From an uncultured Prevotella sp. (GTDB lineage Bacteria > Bacteroidota > Bacteroidia > Bacteroidales > Bacteroidaceae), in contig CALUEX010000006.1 in the NCBI GenBank assembly GCA_944319815.1, positions 1 to 64,000 on the forward strand: a DNA stretch of 64,000 bases, read 5' to 3'. Below are positions 58,152 to 64,000 of the stretch, piece after piece (position 1 is the first letter of the stretch; every line of letters begins with the position of its first letter). Both the position numbers and the translations under genes were made by a program. Below the pieces are notes generated by a model. The model was not told the DNA's origin, made no database searches, and saw only the letters and a program-made list of their open reading frames with translations.

Positions 58152-59480
58152 TCAAATCGTGTTATACTGTAACTGCATGAATACATTGGCGTCAGCCGAC
58201 GGGTTACGGTCTCTCTTGCCACGCATATAGCGCTTATATATAAGTACAGTGGCCACGGCAAACAACACCGTGCACGAAGCACCTACGAAGCAGGCCATGT
58301 GATTGAACAGTGCAAACCAGTCTGTCTTGATGTTGAGCGACTCTTTCGTGAACAACAGCGTCACCGTGCCGATGTAGCCGATGAAGTCAATCATGGCGAT
58401 GAAGAAGCCCACATTGCCCTTTATGCGAAAGCAAGCTATGAAACGGTCGAAGAAGATTGTCTGGAACGTAAGGTAGGCCAGATAGAGCGAGAGACTGATA
58501 ACGAACAGCCAAGTGACAGGCTGGAGGTTGAGCTCATGGTAATTGAACGATACGTAAGTCAGCGTCATGCAGCCGGCAAGGACCAATGCCATGAGGCACA
58601 TTATGGCCTTGATGTTGCTGCGGAAGAAGATGAACAGGGCGAAGATGGCGAGTATGACAAGCGTCACGACGGTGTCAACCTTGGCAAAAAGCCATGACGA
58701 CTGGCCGCTCATGTCGAGTATGTTGACGAGGAAGTCCTCCTTGATGTCGCGCAGCACGAGCAGCATGAAGTTGCCGATGAAGAGTAGCGAGAGGATTGGG
58801 GCATACTTCATGAACAGCGCCTTGCGGCCATGCCCGTCGAGGGTGACACGCTCGTTGCGCAAGGCTATGTCTTCCGCCGAGGGCCGCGGCAGGCGTTTCA
58901 GCATATAGCCCATGAACACTAACAACGGCAGGGCACACCCGCCGATGGCTGCCGGCATCCAGAACTGGTCGATGCGCAACTCGTTCATCGCGAAAAGGCC
59001 GAAACTCTTGGCAAGGCCGGAACTGAAAACGATGCTGACACCGAGCAGACTGGCAAGGATGTCGGTGACCTTGCGCCCCTCGATGAAGCTGAAGATGACA
59101 CCCCACATACACCCGAGCGACAATCCGTTAATAAACATAGGAACGACGTTGTAGGGCATCGGCAACATCCCGAAGCCAATCAACGACACCTCGGCAAGCA
59201 CAGCCATGCCGACAAAAAACCTGAAACGGTTTTCTTTCTTCAACTCGGAGATAATCTTGATGCCGAAGAACTTGGATATTACATACCCCAAAATCTGGAT
59301 TGTGGTGACTGCCACCTTGTAGTCGCTGCCAAAGAACGTAAGACCGTCAAACGCCGCAGCTGTGTAAGGCTTGCGCAAGGCGTAAACCAATGAATAAGAA
59401 AGCAGCGCAGCGCCTCCGGCCCAAAGGATAAGCAGAAGGTCTGACACTTGCCTTGTCTTGCAATCTTGTTTCATGTCCAT
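58152..59480 (-). CDS. MFS-like transporter, DUF5690 type
   Basis: Inner-membrane carrier of about 442 residues. The frame is open to 59546, but that start is upstream of the -7 promoter element (59505-59512), so ATG at 59480 (MDMKQDCKTRQVSDLLLILW) is preferred. Twelve hydrophobic segments are visible, the first two around YSLVYALRKPYTAAAFDGLT (about 28-47), which is like the GlpT/organophosphate MFS group. IIFSFIEGRKVTDILASLLG and FIAMIDFIGYIGTVTLLFTK also occur. It matches my memory of DUF5690 proteins in Bacteroidetes. It is the first gene of the five-gene module (8-base gap to the dehydrogenase). Confidence 0.85.
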   Translation of the reverse strand: MDMKQDCKTRQVSDLLLILWAGGAALLSYSLVYALRKPYTAAAFDGLTFFGSDYKVAVTTIQILGYVISKFFGIKIISELKKENRFRFFVGMAVLAEVSLIGFGMLPMPYNVVPMFINGLSLGCMWGVIFSFIEGRKVTDILASLLGVSIVFSSGLAKSFGLFAMNELRIDQFWMPAAIGGCALPLLVFMGYMLKRLPRPSAEDIALRNERVTLDGHGRKALFMKYAPILSLLFIGNFMLLVLRDIKEDFLVNILDMSGQSSWLFAKVDTVVTLVILAIFALFIFFRSNIKAIMCLMALVLAGCMTLTYVSFNYHELNLQPVTWLFVISLSLYLAYLTFQTIFFDRFIACFRIKGNVGFFIAMIDFIGYIGTVTLLFTKESLNIKTDWFALFNHMACFVGASCTVLFAVATVLIYKRYMRGKRDRNPSADANVFMQLQYNTI

Positions 59481-59504
59481 AATACTTTTTTTTGATTTCG
59501 AGCG

Positions 59505-59512
59505 CAAAATTA
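59505..59512 (-). promoter_or_regulatory. Promoter -7 element of the transporter-ETF-porin operon
   Basis: Plus-strand CAAAATTA reads TAATTTTG on the minus strand; the leader to the 59480 ATG is about 18 bases. The -33 box is weak. Confidence 0.6.
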
Positions 59513-59760
59513 CCGCACCCCGGCGGCTGGAAAAATGAATTTTCATGTATTATGGACACTTTACTGAAAGGCGTAAATTAATTAATATTCATGTTGCAGA
59601 CATGAAACAACATTGAAACAACCTAAACGGTAATGAAACATCGCGGCAAGCCCAACTGGGCACAACGGGCATACGCCCCGGCACACGGAAAGGCCGCACG
59701 ACCTGCCCTACCGGACAGTCACGCGCAACTAACTGACAATCAACAACATAACAAACGCCT

Positions 59761-59826
59761 CGTAAAAGATGCCCTTTTGCAAGCCGAAAGGCCACCTTTT
59801 ACAGCTCAATATGTGCCCTTTCGCCA
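59761..59826. repeat. 22-bp period array, three units
   Basis: Units at 59761, 59783 and 59805, exactly 22 bases each: CGTAAAAGATGCCCTTTTGC, GCCGAAAGGCCACCTTTTAC, CTCAATATGTGCCCTTTCGC. The reversed tail ACTGACAATCAAC is on the left at 59732-59744. Confidence 0.85.
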
Positions 59827-59877
59827 CGCCGTTTGGCATATATCAATAAACGAATGTCCGCTACGCTCCCATTCATT

Positions 59878-60015
59878 AGTAGTTAAAGGAGTTAAAGTTA
59901 TTTTTTATCGGAGTTAAGGAGTTATGTAGTAAAGGAGTTAAGACATTAGCCTTTTCATCAACTCCCCTCCCCTCGGGGAGGCTGGGAGGGGGCTGCCTTT
60001 TCGCTCACTAAGGAG
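59878..60015. repeat. AAGGAGTTAA word repeats and GC-rich hairpin
   Basis: GTTAAAGGAGTTAAAG, GGAGTTAAGGAGTTATG, AAGGAGTTAAG and AAGGAGTTGAA occur within 140 bases. Between them the sequence CTCCCCTCCCCTCGGGGAGG (59962-59981) forms a hairpin like the one near 50.75 kb. The rest of the 59547-60238 gap holds the 22-bp array and the thrE promoter. Confidence 0.65.
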
Positions 60016-60152
60016 TTGAATACAAATGCTTAGTCTACTTATTGCCTGATTAACAAAGGCATGGAAAATTAGAGATACCTACTATTGTAATCCCACTGCA
60101 AACATCCGATAAGGCCAATCTACACAAGGCAAGCCTAATATAGACGCATAGC

Positions 60153-60184
60153 TTTGCTCGTTTAACAAAAATTCAGTAACTTTG
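60153..60184 (+). promoter_or_regulatory. Promoter of the ThrE-like gene
   Basis: TTTG (60153-60156), a 20-bp spacer and TAACTTTG (60177-60184): full consensus. The leader is about 48 bases. Confidence 0.75.
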
Positions 60185-60238
60185 CGCCCGTTTTCAAGAT
60201 AACATATTAACATTCATAAACAACAACAAAACATCCCC

Positions 60239-61537
60239 ATGCAACAAGAAACTGACGACCAAATCCACGAAAGGTTGAAAGCCACGGCAATATTCCTTGC
60301 CGAATACGCCTCGACGCTTATGGCTGTAGGCGCACAGACGTCACGCATACAGCTAAACACGGTGCGCATGGCGCGCTCGTTCGGCTACCACGCCAACCTG
60401 CTCATCTTCCCCAAGACGCTCAGCATAACACTGCTTGACGCCGAGCACAACCACTCTTACACATACATCAAGAAGACCCCGGCCATGGCGTTGAACTTCA
60501 AGGCCAACATGAAGCTGTCCGCCCTGTCATGGAAAGCCTTTGACCACAAGCTGCCCCTGAAGGAGCTATGGAGGATGTTCAAGATAATAGTGAAGGAGAA
60601 ACGCGAAAGCCGGTGGACTGTATTGCTGCTCGTGTCGTTTGCCAACGCCTGCTTCTGCCGCCTGTTCGACGGCAACCTTACGTCCATGGCGATAGTATGG
60701 GTGGCCACGTTCATAGGCTTCTTCATCCGCCAACAGCTCACCAGCCGCGGCGTCAACCACCTTGCCGTGTTCGTAATCTGCGCCTTCGTCTCCACCATGG
60801 TCGGCGTAACAGACTTCCTCTTCTTCCACGGCGGCACGGAAGACATATCGCTCGGTACGTCGATGCTATACTTAGTGCCGGGCGTTCCGCTAATCAACGG
60901 CGTGATGGACATCGTTGACGGCCATGCCCTCGACGGCATAGCGCGCCTGACCAACGCCTGCCTACTGATTATATGCATAGCCCTCGGACTGTCGGCCACG
61001 GTCATCATGTTCGACATCGACCCTACTACGTTCACCAAGGTTGTACGCCCGGACGTCGTCCAGGCCGCCATAGCCGACGGACTTTTTGCCGCCGTTGCCG
61101 GCGTCGGGTTCGCCATCATCAGCAATCCGCCGCGCAAGGCACTGCTCATCTGCGCCCTGCTGGCGTGCGTAGGGCACGGCATACGCTACTTCCTGATGCA
61201 CAACACAGGACTGATGCTCGACCAAGTGACGGCCTCTACCATTGCCGGCTTCGCCATAGGCCTCCTGGCCGTGCCTTTTGCCATGCGCATACATTGCCCT
61301 GCCGAGTGCTTCGCATTCCCGTCGCTGCTGCCAATGGTTCCCGGTATGTTTGCCTACAAGACCGTCCGCGACCTTATAAACATAGTGCGCCTGCCCGACG
61401 AATACACAATGGAATACGTCTCGCGCTTCTTCCACAACTCATCGCTTACCGTGCTGGTGATGTTCGGTATGGTTGTCGGCTGCATCATACCAATATTCAT
61501 TTTCCACCGACAGTCATTCTCGGTAACAAGAGGATAA
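60239..61537 (+). CDS. ThrE-family threonine/serine exporter
   Basis: Inner-membrane protein of 432 residues combining both ThrE halves in one chain. The N-terminal soluble part (about residues 1-115) reads LAEYASTLMAVGAQTSRIQL, the ThrE (DUF1212) start. The first membrane block (about 120-260) has LYLVPGVPLINGVMDIVDGH (about 212-231), the P-G-x-P motif. The second block (ThrE_2, about 280-425) has CFAFPSLLPMVPGMFAYKTV (about 361-380) with the matching P-G motif. In actinobacteria ThrE exports threonine and serine. It is transcribed alone from a consensus promoter and ends at a long hairpin. Confidence 0.9.
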   Translation: MQQETDDQIHERLKATAIFLAEYASTLMAVGAQTSRIQLNTVRMARSFGYHANLLIFPKTLSITLLDAEHNHSYTYIKKTPAMALNFKANMKLSALSWKAFDHKLPLKELWRMFKIIVKEKRESRWTVLLLVSFANACFCRLFDGNLTSMAIVWVATFIGFFIRQQLTSRGVNHLAVFVICAFVSTMVGVTDFLFFHGGTEDISLGTSMLYLVPGVPLINGVMDIVDGHALDGIARLTNACLLIICIALGLSATVIMFDIDPTTFTKVVRPDVVQAAIADGLFAAVAGVGFAIISNPPRKALLICALLACVGHGIRYFLMHNTGLMLDQVTASTIAGFAIGLLAVPFAMRIHCPAECFAFPSLLPMVPGMFAYKTVRDLINIVRLPDEYTMEYVSRFFHNSSLTVLVMFGMVVGCIIPIFIFHRQSFSVTRG

Positions 61538-61540
61538 AAT

Positions 61541-61630
61541 AAGTGAAGAACGAAGAGGGAGGGGTGAAGAATTCATTTGCTTAACACATTGCAAACAAAT
61601 TCTTCACCCTTTCCTCTTCGTTCTTCACTT
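61541..61630. repeat. Inverted repeat at the convergent ends of thrE-like and GH28 genes
   Basis: Arms 61541-61573 and 61598-61630 are 33 bases with two mismatches (AAGTGAAGAACGAAGAGGGA... and complement). The right arm includes the stop codon and last base of the GH28 gene. It probably terminates both genes. Confidence 0.8.
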
Positions 61631-62917
61631 AACCACGCAGTTCTCTATCAGCGACGGGTCAACGTCGCCGCTCCCGTCGGGATAGTCACAACCCTCGAAA
61701 ACAAAGTCCTTGAGGCGATACTTGTCTGATGCGCCGACGTCAAAGAACGTCTTGCAACTGACGCTGACGTCGCGTATAGTGATGTTGTTGCACTGTGAGA
61801 GCGGCATATCGTCGCGCCTTTCCATCTTGTAGAACTGCGTCCAGGGACGCACGACGAGAAAGCTGCCGCACTGTCCGCTGACGTTTTCAACCGTCACATA
61901 CTCGTAATGCTGGGGCGTGTCGGGGCGCATCTTCAGCCAAAGCACGCGGTTGGCATCGGTGAAAGTGCAGTCGCGGAGCACTATGTTCCAGTCGTGCAGG
62001 CTCTCGCTGCCCAGCGTCAGGCAGGCGTGAACCGTGCCGAAAGTGCAGCGCTGCACAACGACGTTGTAGTTAGGGCCGTTGTCCGGGTCTTTGTCGGCAT
62101 ACGTTCCCTTGCCGCCTTTCAGCACGACGGCATCGTCGTTGACATTCATGTAGCACCCACTGACCAGTATGTCGTGGCAGTAGTCGATGTCGATGGCGTC
62201 GCTGCTGGGAGCTTTCACGCCCGTTGTAGGCGCGTATATGTGACAGCCTATGTACTTAACGTGGTGACAGCGGTACAGGTGGTTTGTCCAGAAAGGACTG
62301 TTTATGAGCCTTACGTCCTGCACCTGCACGTTCTTGCAGTTAGACATATACACCAGCCGCGGCCGTAAAGCCTCGAGGTTGGTGCAGTCTTTGTTAAACC
62401 TGCGCCTTATCCAAAACTCCTCCCAAAAGCGCAGCCCGTTGCCGTTGATGGTACCGTTGCCCGTGATTGTGAAGCCGTCGAGACCGTCAGCGTTGACGAG
62501 TGCTGCAAAATACAACAGCGTCTGCCCTTCCATGCGCGTCTTCACAAGCGGATAATACTTTATGGCGTCAATGCCCTTGAGCACCGCGCCGTCCTGCAAA
62601 TGCAGGTGGGTGCCCTGCCGGAAAAACAGCGAACCGCTAAGGAACGTGCCCCTCGGCACCACCACTACCCCACCGCCGCGACTGGCTGCAAGGTCGATTA
62701 CGCGCTGTATGGCTTCCGTCTGGAGCAGGGTTGAGTCTGCCTCAACGCCGTAATCAGTCAGTACATATTTCATGCCGAGCGTATCCACATCGATACGCGA
62801 CGTATCACAGAACCACCGGGGCACAGGCTCACCGTTGGGAAACAGACTGCCCTCGGCCTTCGCTGCATTGAAGAACGAAAAGGCAAGGGCCAGCACGCAA
62901 AACAAAATCTTACCCAT
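61625..62917 (-). CDS. Glycoside hydrolase family 28-like pectinase
   Basis: Exported right-handed beta-helix enzyme of 430 residues. The signal peptide is MGKILFCVLALAFSFFNAAK. The N-terminus has DYGVEADSTLLQTEAIQRVI (about residues 55-74) and VVVPRGTFLSGSLFFRQGTH (about 83-102), typical of GH28. Catalytic aspartates lie in SSDAIDIDYCHDILVSG (about 239-255) and NVNDDAVVLKGGKG (about 258-271). The usual G-H-G is changed to VHACLTLGSES (about 293-303), and RIK to WLKMRPD (about 325-331). It is predicted to cut pectic polysaccharides or rhamnogalacturonan in the periplasm. No SusC/SusD genes are adjacent, so it is not within a full utilisation locus here. Confidence 0.9.
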   Translation of the reverse strand: MGKILFCVLALAFSFFNAAKAEGSLFPNGEPVPRWFCDTSRIDVDTLGMKYVLTDYGVEADSTLLQTEAIQRVIDLAASRGGGVVVVPRGTFLSGSLFFRQGTHLHLQDGAVLKGIDAIKYYPLVKTRMEGQTLLYFAALVNADGLDGFTITGNGTINGNGLRFWEEFWIRRRFNKDCTNLEALRPRLVYMSNCKNVQVQDVRLINSPFWTNHLYRCHHVKYIGCHIYAPTTGVKAPSSDAIDIDYCHDILVSGCYMNVNDDAVVLKGGKGTYADKDPDNGPNYNVVVQRCTFGTVHACLTLGSESLHDWNIVLRDCTFTDANRVLWLKMRPDTPQHYEYVTVENVSGQCGSFLVVRPWTQFYKMERRDDMPLSQCNNITIRDVSVSCKTFFDVGASDKYRLKDFVFEGCDYPDGSGDVDPSLIENCVVK

Positions 62918-63013
62918 ATCCTATATTGATAAACCATCGCTTGCAAGGCATTTACGCACGGGCTTGAAGCCTGGTCGTAAACGACTGGAAGCCAACACAT
63001 TACAAAGCATTAT

Positions 63014-63101
63014 GCAAAAGGTGTCATTTTAGCTTGCAAAATAGCACCTTTCACCGTGCAAGAGGACACATCTTGCACGATGAAAGGCGGCCTTACGCAT
63101 A
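63014..63101. repeat. 22-bp period array, four units
   Basis: Units at 63014, 63036, 63058 and 63080, exactly 22 bases: GCAAAAGGTGTCATTTTAGC, GCAAAATAGCACCTTTCACC, GCAAGAGGACACATCTTGC, ATGAAAGGCGGCCTTACGC. A TAATCAACTGCG tail follows. ACACATTACAAAGCATTATG precedes it. Confidence 0.85.
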
Positions 63102-63131
63102 ATCAACTGCGACTAAAGGCATAGCGGGACG

Positions 63132-63830
63132 TCACTCTTGTCCGTCACGGGAAACAGGTGACAGCCTGTTGACCTTCACCACTTCATACACACTTTCATA
63201 CGACTTGGCAAAACCTTCGCTTGACTTGCCCATGTCAACGACCTCAAGTTCGGCGTGAACAGGAACGCCATTCTTCACGCCTTTGGTAGCCTTGTCGTAT
63301 TCACGAACCAGCTCGCCAGACTTATCCGTTACCCAATAAGCCACACTACTGCCCTTCGGCGTGAACGAGCGCACCTCGTGAGCTATCACCAAAGTACCCT
63401 CCGTGGCAAAGCTCATGCGCCTTGCCGGAACCAGTTTCGTCATAGGAACGCTTTTCTTTGCCTGCTGTCCGTTGTCGCGGGCATATCTCAACGTTAGTGC
63501 CTTTTTCCTTACCACCAAGCTGTCCTCAGTGAGTTTCTCAACCACGAGCGTGTCGGAAAACTGTGCGGTGAGCCCGTTGCCGATGCTTTTTCCTGACAGT
63601 ATGAGCCTGTCGCCGTCACGCCTCCATGCCTCATACTGCAACGTGGCCATATCGACAGACGACGCACGGCCGCCATCTTCAAGCCTGAAGCCTTGCGTCA
63701 TGTTCTCCATCCCCGGCACAGGCTCTATCCACGTGCCTTCAATTCCGGCCTGGCCATAACAAGACTGCATTGAGCCTGCCATGAACGTGGCTGCAAAAAA
63801 AATCGACAAACAATGTCTTTTTGTTTTCAT
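63132..63830 (-). CDS. Lipocalin/NlpE C-terminal-like lipoprotein
   Basis: Predicted lipoprotein of 232 residues. The hydrophobic start LSIFFAATFMAGSMQSC gives the lipobox cysteine near residue 24. The first domain (about 28-120) is beta-rich and lipocalin-like: IEGTWIEPVPGMENMTQGFR, DRLILSGKSIGNGLTAQFSD, EDSLVVRKKALTLRYARDNG. The C-terminal domain (about 140-225) has VIAHEVRSFTPKGSSVAYWV and KSGELVREYDKATKGVKNGV, matching the OB-fold domain of NlpE, a copper/envelope-stress sensor. Bacteroidetes proteins of this design are common. It is followed by a 22-bp array downstream. Confidence 0.8.
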   Translation of the reverse strand: MKTKRHCLSIFFAATFMAGSMQSCYGQAGIEGTWIEPVPGMENMTQGFRLEDGGRASSVDMATLQYEAWRRDGDRLILSGKSIGNGLTAQFSDTLVVEKLTEDSLVVRKKALTLRYARDNGQQAKKSVPMTKLVPARRMSFATEGTLVIAHEVRSFTPKGSSVAYWVTDKSGELVREYDKATKGVKNGVPVHAELEVVDMGKSSEGFAKSYESVYEVVKVNRLSPVSRDGQE

Positions 63831-63849
63831 ACGATATTAAACTGTTTAT

Positions 63850-64000
63850 TCACGACTTTACATTCATTTTCCTCCAAAGCCAAGAAGGTATTGCCCGCCA
63901 CAACGCCACCAACACGCGGTAACGCCAATCGATGACTTGCACATGGCGGTGGGCCTCCACGGCACGCACAAGTTTGCGTGCCACGACGGTCTTGTCCATG
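63850..64000 (-). CDS. C-terminal end of a short-chain dehydrogenase, cut by the window edge
   Basis: The minus-strand frame runs off the right edge and ends in TGA at 63852-63850, 19 bases before the NlpE-like gene start. The readable residues include ARKLVRAVEAHRHVQVID and WRYRVLVALWRAIPSWLWRK. This matches the C-terminal membrane-binding tail found in SDR proteins of the DltE/YqjQ type (basic residues, then W/L-rich amphipathic helix). The identification rests on the tail only. It is probably in one operon with the NlpE-like lipoprotein. Confidence 0.5.
   Translation of the reverse strand, partial: MDKTVVARKLVRAVEAHRHVQVIDWRYRVLVALWRAIPSWLWRKMNVKS

Overview
The window looks like chromosomal DNA of a Bacteroidales bacterium, most likely a Prevotellaceae member. 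The reasons are the many promoters of the Bacteroidetes type (TTTG, 19-21 bp, TAnnTTTG), the weak or absent Shine-Dalgarno sites, the family content (fimbrillin-like lipoproteins, OmpA proteins, an endonuclease I with a type IX-like C-terminus, DUF4348 and DUF5690 proteins) and the gene order ilvD-ilvB-ilvN-thioesterase-ilvC. No tRNA, rRNA, complete insertion sequence or CRISPR array was seen. The right edge cuts a gene.

Layout. 0-8.2 kb: an MFS exporter, pheS, a lipoprotein-murB-metallohydrolase operon, a candidate small RNA, a small YtxH/holin-like envelope operon, and SPOR lipoprotein-ruvX-def. 8.3-10.3 kb: a large periplasmic TPR protein. 10.5-13.8 kb: an AT-rich McrB/McrC restriction island. 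14.1-18.6 kb: thrS-infC-rpmI-rplT, then a type II pantothenate kinase. 18.7-24.4 kb: a KAP NTPase and a seven-gene minus-strand cluster of unknown function. This cluster holds a membrane-anchored PD-(D/E)XK nuclease-like protein, a TerB-like protein, a YkvA/DUF1232 protein, two proteins sharing an internal repeat, and two small basic proteins. It is the best candidate here for an undescribed system. 24.4-25.0 kb: a gene-free stretch with a candidate structured RNA (6S-like size). 25-29.5 kb: tex and an SLC13-type transporter. 29.6-35.6 kb: the branched-chain amino acid operon. 35.9-41.4 kb: ompA, then the cobalamin nucleotide-loop operon cobU-cobT-cobS-cobC. 41.5-48 kb: rhodanese, secreted nuclease, SDR, WecB-like epimerase, SPFH/NfeD pair and an HTH protein. 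48.5-53.2 kb: a fimbria-like surface locus. 53.7-59.5 kb: a five-gene catabolic module (transporter, FAD dehydrogenase, EtfB, ferredoxin-fused EtfA, porin). 60.2-64 kb: a ThrE exporter, a GH28 glycosidase, an NlpE-like lipoprotein and a truncated SDR.

The noncoding DNA is unusually structured. At least eight gaps carry short arrays with an exact 22-bp period and a core like AAAAGRTGCCYTTTT, often followed by a TTGATTATCAA tail. An 88-bp tandem unit containing a complete promoter lies upstream of cobU, and again, inverted, upstream of the HTH gene at 48 kb. Several gene ends carry long inverted repeats built from recurring words (AAGGAGTAAGTAG, GTTAAGAATTAAGAA, GTGAAGAACGAAGAG). One such low-complexity stretch appears to sit in frame inside tex.

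All family assignments come from reading the translated sequence and remembered motifs. No database search was run.
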